From contig KZ627148.1 of the NCBI GenBank assembly GCA_002917775.1, positions 576,949-640,948 on the forward strand: 64,000 bases of DNA, in the 5' to 3' direction. Position 1 is the first letter of the stretch; each line of letters opens with the position of its first letter. The notes beneath the pieces are model-generated. The model was not told the origin of the DNA. It was given only the letters and a program-made list of their open reading frames with translations, and ran no database searches. Both the position numbers and the translations under genes were made by a program. This DNA is from Glaciozyma antarctica PI12. Its lineage: Eukaryota; Basidiomycota; Microbotryomycetes; Kriegeriales; Camptobasidiaceae. This document shows positions 55,652 through 64,000 of this stretch, one piece after another.

Positions 55652-56882
55652 CGAAGGGCGATGCGGGGGAGGCGGTAGGCGAGCTGAGCTTGATCGAGTT
55701 CGGCGAGGTGGCTGAGCTGAGCTGTTGCGTTGCTGTGCGAGAGTGTTCGAATTCAGTTGTTCAAGAAGGGAGGAGCCAAGCGCGGGAACAGCTCGGCCGG
55801 CGAGCTTTTTAGTATATATTAAGCACCGAATGCGTGGGAACTTTCAGCAGGTCTTGCTGTCCGCACGATTTCGCCTGTGTCGCCGCCCGTTCTGCTCCTT
55901 TCGGCGGCTGAGGGGCGCGATATCGGCCCGCCTTCATCTGGACCCTGCGCTGCTCTCCGCTCCCGCTGGCGTGGTGTGCTGAATATTTGGGGGCGAGAGG
56001 AGCGCGCGCACCGGCCAAAATTTGGAAATGGAAGGTCCTTTGTTTTCGGATTTAATTCTTCCACCTTTGTCGTCGGTTCGTCCCTGCCAGGAGGAGCGAA
56101 GGCGCCAGAGAGCGGGATGAGAATAGACTCGATGGACCTTGAGCGTGCAGAGCTGAGATGACCGAGCTCTTCGACCTGTGGAGAGCCTTCTTCGCACGCC
56201 AGAACTTCGCTCGGTGGAGCAGGCGTCATGCCTGCCCCGTCCTGATCTGCTTCGTAGCTGGCGAGGAGATGAAATGGATTGAGCACGCTTTTGGGTGCAG
56301 AGCTCTGAGGACGACGCTCTTCAGTCGCCGTCGTGCGGAGGGAGTCCTCCTCCCGCTCGGGGTTCTCGCAGCGAGATCTCAACAGGTTTCGTCCCTGCCC
56401 CTGCCTGCGTTAGATGGTAGCGGAGAGCTAAAGCTAAGGCCGTAAAGCCTGGTGGAAGATTAATTGCAGAGCCTACCGTGGAGGACCGAGCGCTTCGCAC
56501 ACCGTTCCTCGCAGAGCTGTTAAGCACGCTTCGTCCCTGTCCCGCGACAAACGACAAAGCGAGTGCAAGCTCGAGTGGAAAGGTGAACGATGGCACCGGA
56601 GAGGTCTTTAGCTTGCAGTATCCTGAGCAGGGAGAGACCTCGCCCCTTCGGAGTCCTCTCATCCAAACATTTTCTCAAGTATTGCGAGGGGAGTCCCTGT
56701 CCTGTACAGCGTTGAAACCAGCATTTCTAGCTGGGAGAGCTGCATAAAAAAGTCCCGTTCCTGCTCGCCGCCGCAGGCGGCTGCCCGCCCTCTTGTCGAG
56801 TTGAACGAGTGAAAACTGGGCGCGCTGAGAGGGACGCGACCTCTTCGTCGCTGTCTCCCGTCACGACGACGACGACGAACAA
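55652..56882. other. Divergent intergenic region with scattered short repeats
   Basis: About 1.2 kb between the CAP and HAT1 starts. The octamer CGTCCCTG recurs near 56079, 56390 and 56532, with related TCCCTGTCC near 56694. The string TGCAGAGC recurs near 56147, 56297 and 56465. The spacing is uneven (about 140-310 bp). No open frame has recognisable features. This may be a degraded tandem duplication or a promoter with repeated sites. Confidence 0.4.
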
Positions 56883-58466
56883 ATGACAGATTCGAAAGAC
56901 GACTGGGGATCAGAAGGCTTGCAATCACTCAAGCTGAGGCTAGGTGAGCGTGCTCTCTCTTCTTTGCAGGACTCAGCCTGAACCGACTCGAACAGTCCGC
57001 TCCTCTCGCGACTCCTCCAACCTCTCCCCCGACGAAGACTCCCACGTCGCCGACTTTGCTCCTTCCTTCGTCTACCCAATCTTTGGCCAGGAGGAGACGA
57101 TCTTCGGCTACCGCTCTCTCGAGATCCAAGTACGCGCGCCCTCCTCCTTCCCCATCCCGAAAGCTAACGACGCGTCCTCAGCTGCGGTTCGCGAGCGGTT
57201 CCCTGGCGCAATACCTTAACGTCCAGTACGCCGCCAAGTTCCCCGAAACCTCTTCCGTAGCGGCGGACGACCCCGAGAAGATCCTGTTCGAGTTCATCCC
57301 TCCTTCCTACGCCAAATCCCTCCCCGAGTTCACCAAGACGGTCGAAGCCGACGCCGATGCGTTCGTGCCTATCGGTACCAAGGTCGGCGCGTACCGACTA
57401 AAGGAGAAGAAGGAGAGCAAGGGGAAGGGGAAGGGCAAGGGACCGGTGTTGCCTGAGCGAGGGTGGGAGCTCCTGGAGGAGGGGGACGAGGGAGAGGAGG
57501 ACGAGGTGCTGTTCGAGGCGTTTGCGGCCAACTGGGATACGAAGGGGTTCAAGGAGTATCATCGGAGGATGCAGATCTTTGTGTTGCTGTACATCGAAGG
57601 AGCGCAGTACATCGACGAGGACGACTCGAGGTGGGAGTTCATCACGCTGTACGTTCCTCTCTCTCCCGCTACCTTCCCTCCCTCCTTCCCTCCCTCCACA
57701 CCCGATCGTAGAGCTGACCTCCCGCGCAAACCCAGGTTCGAGCGCCGCAAGTCCGGCGACCGCACGACGCACCACTTCATCGGCTTCGTCTCATTCTACT
57801 CCTTCTTCTGCTGGCCCGACACGAAGCGACTCCGTCTCGCCCAATTCGTCGTTCTTCCTCCTTACCAAGGCCAAGGACACGGCTGTACGTCCCCTCTCCC
57901 CCCTCTCCTCCCCTCACTCACCCCTTCGCACAAAGCGGCCCTCTATTCCCTCTCGTACCAAAACATCCTCAAGCGTCCCGAGATCTCCGAACTCACCGGT
58001 CCGTCCCCCGCTCCTCCTCTCCGCTCCTCGCTGACCCCGCGAAAACGCAGTCGAAGACCCATCGGAAACGTTCGAAGACATGCGCGACAAATGCGACCTG
58101 TACACTCTCCTCTCCTCAGGCGACCTCGACACCCTCTCCCTCCCTCTCAACAAATCTCTCACCGAGCCAATTCGGAAGAAATGGAAGCTCGCAGACGTAC
58201 GTCCCCCTCCCCCCCTCCTCGCACTCGCTAACCCCCCACCTACAAAGCGACAATTCTACCGAGAGATCGAGATGATCCTCCTCCTCTCCCTCGACTCCTC
58301 CTCCCCCGCCGCTGCCAAGGTCTTCCGACTTACCGTCAAGCGGAGGCTGTATCTGTTCAATCGGGAGATGCTGGCGCAGATTGAGGACGCCGAGAGGAAG
58401 GAGAAATTGCAGGAGACTTTTGTCGGAGTTGATTATTATTATAGAGAGGTTTGTCGAGGGGTTTAG
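56883..58466 (+). CDS. HAT1: Histone acetyltransferase type B catalytic subunit Hat1
   Basis: Acetylates new histone H4 in the cytosol and nucleus before chromatin assembly. Exon 1, 56883-56943, reads MTDSKDDWGSEGLQSLKLRL. A 52-nt intron (56944-56995) joins it in phase to VRSSRDSSNLSPDEDSH. The nearer acceptor before 56971 would leave an intron of about 27 nt and the wrong frame. Then SFVYPIFGQEETIFGYRSLE (Hat1_N), LRFASGSLAQYLNVQYAAKF, IDEDDSRWEFITL and FVSFYSFFCWPDTKRLRLAQ. The acetyl-CoA motif follows as VVLPPYQGQGHGSALYSLSY (about 57860-57960). The helical C-terminus reads VFRLTVKRRLYLFNREMLAQ and stops at 58466. A Lys/Gly-rich loop (KKESKGKGKGKGPV) is inserted near 57420. Seven or so introns. 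Confidence 0.92.
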
Positions 58467-58591
58467 GGGTTGAATTGAATGGAGGAAGATGGGCGAGCGA
58501 GTGGAGAGAGCGAGAGAGAGTGGAGAGAGCAGGGAGAGAAGTGGCTTGTCTAAGAATGCGAGTTGCGATTTAGATTAATCTCTACGGGAGG

Positions 58592-60161
58592 CTATAGTTC
58601 GTCGTGCGAAGTGCTGAAGGCGTTCGTGTAACTGAACGCAGCTTCGAGATCTGCGCGAGCTAGTCAGGAACTGCGTTTCGAGAACGAACGGGGAAGAACG
58701 CACCTTTCCGAAGCTTTGGCGTGAGCACGGGAGGGAGCACGACGTTGTACTCTACAAAGAGGTCGCCGTGCCCGCTCTCGTGGTAGATCGGCATCCCCTC
58801 TCCCTCGACCACTTGCACGAATCCTGCGCGCGCGAAACGGGTGAGCTGCGAAGGAGGGAGAGAGGAGCGAAGGACTAACCTGGTTGCGTTACTCCTGTTC
58901 GCGATAAGATGATCTCGTGCCCGTCCAACCCCTTGACGGTCTTTCTGAACCCCAACAACGCCTGCATCCTCATCAGTCCCGTTCCTCCCCTCAGCGAAAA
59001 GAAAGAAAGGACTCACCTCTGCGACGCTCAGCGTCTCCTTCCACAACAGATTGCTCTCCTTCCTCACGAACCCTCCCTGCGTCCCCTTGCTCCTAATTCG
59101 CACCACCACATCCCCCGCCGCCAAATCCGGACTCTCGTCCGCCTCGCCCTCAAAAGTGACCTCTGCTCCTTCGGGCATTCCTCGATCGATATGCAGGTTG
59201 AGCTCCGAAATCGTATCAACGATCCGGTGGCCCTTGCACACGGGACAGACGTGCTTCGTCCGCTTCCCTCGTCCGCCACATTGGTCGCAATGCATTTGGA
59301 CCTGCTGGAAGATCCCAGGTGCGAGTTGGTGTCGAACGAGGCGAATCCCCCGACCTTCGCACGTCGGGCATTCGACGATGTCCTTCTCCGACCGCGCGCC
59401 CGTCCCTTCGCATTCCTCGCAAATCGCCTTGTGCCCAATCGTGAACTTGCGGACCTCATCAGCTTCGCTCTTCCTCCCGCGCACAAGGACTCACAGTCAT
59501 CGCGTCCCCCTTGTAAATCGCCTCCAACTCCACCTCAAGCTCCGCCAGCATATTCTGCCCTCTCCGCTGCTGCTGCTGTCCCCCAAACCCGAACGCGCTG
59601 CGGAAGACGTCGAAAGGATCATGGAAGCCTCCTCCGCCTTGCTGCTGCTTGAGTCCTTCCTCGCCGTACCGATCATACGTCTTGCGCTTGTCGGGATCGG
59701 AGAGGACCTCGAAGGCGTGTCCGACGTCCAGGAACTTTTGCTTGGCTGATTCTTCAGAGTTCTTGTCCGGGTCTGAGGGAGGAGCGTTTAGTGAGGAGCG
59801 GAGAGGAGCTGAGGAAGACGCACGATATTGCTTGCTGAGTTTCTGGAGAGCGGGGGGAGATGGGTTAGCTGTGCGCGGGAATGAGAGCTTGCAGAGTGAA
59901 CGCACACGATCTGCAAGCCAGAGAACAGTCAGCTCAGCTCCAACGCAGCCAACACGACACGAGCTTACAAGCTTTCTTGACCTCTTTATCCGTAGCGCTC
60001 TTCTTGACTGTCCCAGCACGCGTAAGCTACAAAAGTCCCTCCCAAGCTCCAGCCTACGTACCTCCCAAGACCTTGTAGAAATCTGCGCCGGCCAGCACGC
60101 TCATCACGAGAGCTAGCACTACGAGCGCGCGAAGGAGAGTGGCGATGGAGCCGGCGGACAT
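58592..60161 (-). CDS. SCJ1: ER-lumenal DnaJ chaperone ending in HDEL (Scj1-like)
   Basis: Hsp40 co-chaperone of the ER Hsp70 Kar2/BiP. The N-terminus [20 protein letters not shown] plus [13 protein letters not shown] is a signal peptide running straight into the J domain (ATG at 60161). The J domain continues with YRKLSKQYHPDKNPD and [21 protein letters not shown] short Gly/Gln/Phe linker ([20 protein letters not shown]) precedes the cysteine-rich zinc region with four CxxCxGxG-like repeats: [24 protein letters not shown] and CPVCKGHR. The client-binding C-terminal domain has [20 protein letters not shown] and [20 protein letters not shown]. The last codons read SHDEL and stop at 58592, an ER retrieval signal. 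It is therefore a type I DnaJ of the Scj1/ERdj3 group. Confidence 0.93.
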
Positions 60162-60477
60162 TACGAGGACGAGCCGAGGAGGGAGGTGAGCCGGCGCGGG
60201 GGGAGGAAGTCTTCGGGCGAGTACCAGCTGTTGGCGCGCTTTGGTGAGACGAGTCAGTCGAGAGAGCTGCGAGGAAGGAGAGCAGGCGACGTGGAAGTTG
60301 GGAGCAGCGCGCCGCGCACGGACCTCTCACTTTCGTTCCTCGTCCGCGGATTCATCGTTTTGAACGCGAACACAACTGCTTTGAACAGGGAACGACGACG
60401 ACGAGTTCAAATTCGCTACTAGTTTCAACATTCACAGCGACGACGACGACGAAAGAACAGAACCAGCTGCCCTTCGC
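60162..60477. other. Intergenic between tandem minus-strand genes
   Basis: About 316 bases covering the SCJ1-like promoter and the CCC2 3' UTR. No other feature recognised. Confidence 0.4.
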
Positions 60478-63400
60478 TCAAACGCGCTCCTCCCTCCTCT
60501 CCGCAAGCACCAACGGAATCTCCTCCTCCGAATCCTCCGCCTGCTCCTCCCTCACAAGCCCATACCCCCTCTCCCTCTTCTTCCCCTTCTTCATCCACCC
60601 CCTAACCAGATCCCCCACCGCCCCCGCCACCTCCGCAATCGTTCCCTCCGCCGCGTCTCCCGCTGGGTCGTCGGCGCGTCGAGCGATGCGGGGACGACGC
60701 CACCAGCGGAGAGTGAGGGAGGAACCGACGACCGAGACGGAGGAGAAGGCCATCGCTGCCCCGGCCATCATTGGGTGGAGGTGGACTCCCCAGGGGAGGA
60801 AGAGGCCCATCGCTAGGGGGATGCCTGAGGATCGTAGCGTGAGCAATGAAACAGAATGAAAAAGCGTGTGAGAACGCACCGACGAGGTTGTAGACGGTCG
60901 CCCAGAGGAAGTTGAGGCGGATTTGGCGGAAGATTCGACGCGAGAGGTCGAGAGCTGCGACGACGTCGAGTAGGTCCGACCTCATGAGGACGATATCGGC
61001 CGCTTCGATCGCAATGTCGGTTCCGGTGCACAGAGCAATCCCGACGTCTGCGATCGCGAGCGCGGGGGAGTCGTTGATCCCGTCTCCGACCTGCACATGT
61101 CGCGAGATCAGCTTCGCGCTCGCGCCGAATGAGAGAACAAAGAACGCACCATGGCAACTCGACCCGTTCCCTCCCTCTGCATCCGCTCGACGATCGCTCG
61201 CTTCCCATTTGGGCTCACTCCCGCATGAACGTCCTCCTCCGGAATCCCCACCTCGGCCGCAATCGCATTCGCCGTCGCCTGCTGATCGCCCGTAACGAGG
61301 TAAACATGAATCCCCATCCAGCGCAGTGCGTCGATCGCCTGTCGCGCCTCGGGCTTGACCTTGTCGGAGAGCGAGATGATGCAGGCGAGAGACTGGTCGA
61401 TCGCGACGAGGATGCAGGTCCGGCCAAGAGCTTCTTCGCGCGCTTTGAACGCGGTGTGGGAGGGAGGGAGGGAGATGTGCGAGTGAGAGAGGAAGGCGGC
61501 GTTGCCGATTTCGATGGTGTGGGTCGAGGCGGTTTTGGAGAGGGAGAGGGAGGGGAAGGAGCCGGTGACGGTGCAGCGAATCCCAAGGCCGGGGAGACTC
61601 TCGAACGAGTCGATGGAGAGGTCGGAGGGGACGGAGTCGAGGTGGAGGTGGCGAAGTCCCCACTTGGCGACCGACTTAGCGAGAGGATGCTCCGATTTGG
61701 TCTCTGCGGCAGCAAAGAGAAGGATCGCATCCCTCTGCCATCCCTCCGCCGTCGCTCCCTCCCCACTCATCTCCTCCTCCTCCTCGAGCCAACCCCTATC
61801 CGACCATCGCAGCCCGACGACGTCCATCTTTCCAATCGTGATCGTCCCCGTCTTGTCGAGGACAATACGATCGACTCGATGACTCGCCTCGAGCGGTCCA
61901 GCGCCCTTGATGAGGATCCCATGCTGCGCTCCGACGCCCGTGCCGACCATAACCGCCGTAGGAGTCGAGAGTCCCAATGCGCACGGGCAGGCGACGACGA
62001 CGACCGAGATGCAAAGCTTGAGGCAGACCATGAACTTGCTCGCTCCCTGCTCATCAAAGACGTGCGGTAAGCTCGTGGTGAGGTGCGAGATGATCATCCA
62101 GCCGACGAAGGTGACGAGTCCGAGAGAGATGACGGCGGGGACGAAGTAGCCTGCGACGGTATCGGCGAACGCCTGGATCGGGGCCTTGGACGTCTGCGCT
62201 TCCTCGACGAGATGAACGATCTGCGAAAGCGCCGTATCCTTCCCCGCGCGCGTAACCCGCATGTCGAACGTTCCTGAGCCGTTGACGGTCCCTCCGATAA
62301 CGCCTTCGCCGATCCGCTTCTCGACGGGAACAACCTCGCCCGTGACCATGCTCTCGTCGACGGTCGATTCGCCTCGAATGACGGTCCCGTCCGCTGGGAT
62401 TTTGTCGCCCGGAACGATCTTGACGACGTCCCCGACTTGAATGAGCTCGGTCGGAACCTTCTTCTCCTTCGTGCAATCAGGCGCGTCGGTGTAGATCGTC
62501 GCCTGGCTCGGAGCGAGACTCATGAGCTTGCTCAGAGCTGCACTCGTCTTGCCCTTGGCGAGGTTCTCGAGGTAGCGACCGAACGTGACGAACGTGATGA
62601 GCATCGTCGAGGTTTCGAAAAAGACTTTGGGGTGGTAGTCGGGGTCGCCGGCGAAGGGTGCGAAGAGCATGGCGGTGATGGAGTAGGTGAAGGAGGCGGT
62701 GGTACCGAGGACGACGAGGACGTCCATCGTCGCCGAGCGGTGCTTGATCGCGCGGTAGGCGGATTGGTAGAACCGCCAGCCGATGATGAATTGGACGGGG
62801 ATGGTGAGGACGAGGCATACGAGGTCCCCGAGGTAAATCCCCGGTGCGAGGCGGAAATTGACGAGGGGGCGAAGGAAGGGGATCATGGGGAAGACCATCG
62901 AGAGGAGGAAGACGGGGAGGGCGAGCTTCCACGACCGCTGGAACGCCCTCTTCCACTCTTGCACCTCCTTTGTCCTCGCCAGCGACCGCAACTGGACGAG
63001 ATTACTCTCGTCGGAGGAGAGGGTCGCGTCGAACCCGATGTCGGAGATGGCGTCGACGATGTCGCGTGCGCCGCCGATGAGGAGAGGGTCGAAGGTGATG
63101 GTCGCGCGTTCGGTGACGAATGAGACGGAGACGGATAGGATGCCGGGAGTGTCGCGGAGGGAGGATTCGATGGACGAGACGCACGACCCGCAGCTGAGGA
63201 GAGAGGGGGTCAGAATGCAGAGGTCGTGTAGGAGGAGGAACGACGACGCACGTCATGCCGTAGATCTGCAAGCTGACCGTATCTGCGAGCACAGGCTTGA
63301 TAGTGGAGGCCTCGAAGCCCATGTCCTCGATTTCCTGCGAGCGCCAGATCAGCCGCTGATAAGATCGTTCATCGGAACCCAAGGGGAAGGAGAACGCACC

Positions 63401-63783
63401 TCGGCCAGCTTCTCAGGCGACCAGAACGCAGGATCGTACTCAATCACCGCTCGTTCAGCCCTGCAAGCACGCCGGATCAGCTCCCCACCCCTGACCAAGA
63501 TGCCGGCTCGAAAGGTCTCACAGCAACGCAACTCTGACCGACAAGATCCCCTCCTGCTCCTTCAGCCCTCCCTCGATACTAGCCACACACGCTCCGCACG
63601 TCATCCCTGCCACCACGGCGTATCAGCTCCGGCCCAGAGAGAGACGGTCGTGAACGCACCTTCGACCTTGAGCTGCGCAACCATCGGCAGATCCGTGCTC
63701 TTCCCCTCGTCCTCGTTCCCGAACGACAGGAGCTCGAGGTCCTTCTCGTCGTACGCTGCAGACTTGAACGTGAGAGGATCCAT
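60478..63783 (-). CDS. CCC2: Copper-transporting P1B-type ATPase (Ccc2/ATP7 type)
   Basis: Golgi copper pump that loads secreted cuproenzymes such as the iron-uptake multicopper oxidase. It starts [20 protein letters not shown] (ATG at 63783). Two N-terminal heavy-metal domains are visible, [16 protein letters not shown] (about 63580-63660) and [16 protein letters not shown] (about 63180-63260). Eight membrane segments follow. The actuator motif is [15 protein letters not shown] (about 62340), the metal-binding motif is [15 protein letters not shown] (about 61980), the phosphorylation site is [13 protein letters not shown] (about 61850), the ATP-binding histidine is in [14 protein letters not shown] (about 61690), and the hinge is [20 protein letters not shown] (about 61080). 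The tail is charged and stops at 60478. At about 1,000 residues with two metal domains it matches fungal Ccc2. Confidence 0.95.
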
Positions 63784-64000
63784 GAGGTCGGCCGCCGAGT
63801 GCTGACTAGGGGTCGAAGCCTCGAAGGCGAGGGAGTGAGGGCGGAGGGGTAGGTGGAGGCGGTGGAGGGCTGGCGATGGGTAGTGCGCGCTCGCTTGATG
63901 GTGAAGAAGTCTGGGGGCGATTGTGAGTGGGGAAGGAGAAGGACAGCAAGAGACGCAAGGCGCGAAATTGGCGGGACCTTGGCAACACGCGACACGAGCG
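63784..64000. other. Upstream region of CCC2
   Basis: The last 217 bases of the window, upstream of the CCC2 start. Copper-regulator sites were not recognised, and nothing coding is supported. Confidence 0.35.

Noticed and set aside
56944-56970. Intron of about 27 nt in HAT1
   Set aside because: Too short and out of phase; the acceptor 25 bases later gives 52 nt and restores the Hat1 N-terminal reading frame.
60602-61663. 353-codon minus-strand frame beside CCC2 exons
   Set aside because: It carries [16 protein letters not shown] only because it runs into the true CCC2 exon; upstream of that it is an off-frame reading of the same gene, not a second pump.
1-64000. Transposons, virus-like elements, CRISPR arrays, or a secondary-metabolite cluster
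   Set aside because: No transposase, reverse transcriptase, capsid or integrase motif, no long terminal repeats, no spaced direct repeats, and no core biosynthetic enzyme seen on either strand.

Overview
The window looks like a chromosome segment from a GC-rich, intron-dense basidiomycete yeast. The best guess is a Pucciniomycotina red yeast of the Rhodotorula/Rhodosporidium kind. The evidence is eukaryotic housekeeping genes (26S proteasome ATPase, eS30, HAT1, CAP, PAC1) broken by many short introns of about 45-90 nt. Typical donors are GTGCGT, GTGAGT or GTACGT, with CTGAC/CTAAC-like branch points and C-rich acceptors. The genus is inferred from style and not proven. All gene models were spliced by eye from reading frames, motifs and intron phase. 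I saw no transposon, virus-like element, CRISPR array or biosynthetic cluster.

Layout. 1-11.2 kb: a TEA/ATTS transcription factor (5' end outside the window), a PhoD-like phosphatase, a Zn2Cys6 transcription factor whose zinc cluster is coded by micro-exons, MZM1 (complex III assembly) and a first macrodomain gene. 11.8-25 kb: a JSN1/PUF-type RNA-binding protein with RRM and Pumilio regions, a GH5 steryl-glucosidase with a C-terminal membrane segment, a ubiquitin-conjugating enzyme beside the proteasome ATPase RPT4, and a second macrodomain gene. 25-30.3 kb: LIN1/CD2BP2 (U5 snRNP), ribosomal protein eS30 whose start codon is split by an intron, a small orphan membrane protein, a gene-poor stretch, and a tRNA-Lys(CTT) with a very short intron followed by a 7-bp minisatellite.

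30.3-49.4 kb: a 3-ketoacyl-CoA thiolase without visible peroxisomal signals, PAC1/LIS1 (dynein), a very long kinesin (kinesin-4-like) with an 11-residue coiled-coil repeat and one apparent frame break, and a Dnf-type P4-ATPase flippase. 50-64 kb: a histidine-phosphatase-superfamily enzyme, a SET-domain protein methyltransferase, CAP/SRV2, HAT1, an ER DnaJ ending in HDEL (SCJ1-like) and the copper pump CCC2.

Functional links are those of an ordinary genome. PAC1 and the kinesin are divergent neighbours that both act on microtubules. The E2 and RPT4 sit side by side and both belong to ubiquitin-proteasome function. The flippase, steryl-glucosidase, thiolase and CCC2 concern membranes, lipids and metal. 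The most unusual material is in gene structure: micro-exons in the zinc cluster, a GC-AG intron, a split ATG, two related macrodomain genes that each have a problem at an active-site loop, and the kinesin frame break. I did not find a convincing undescribed multi-gene system.
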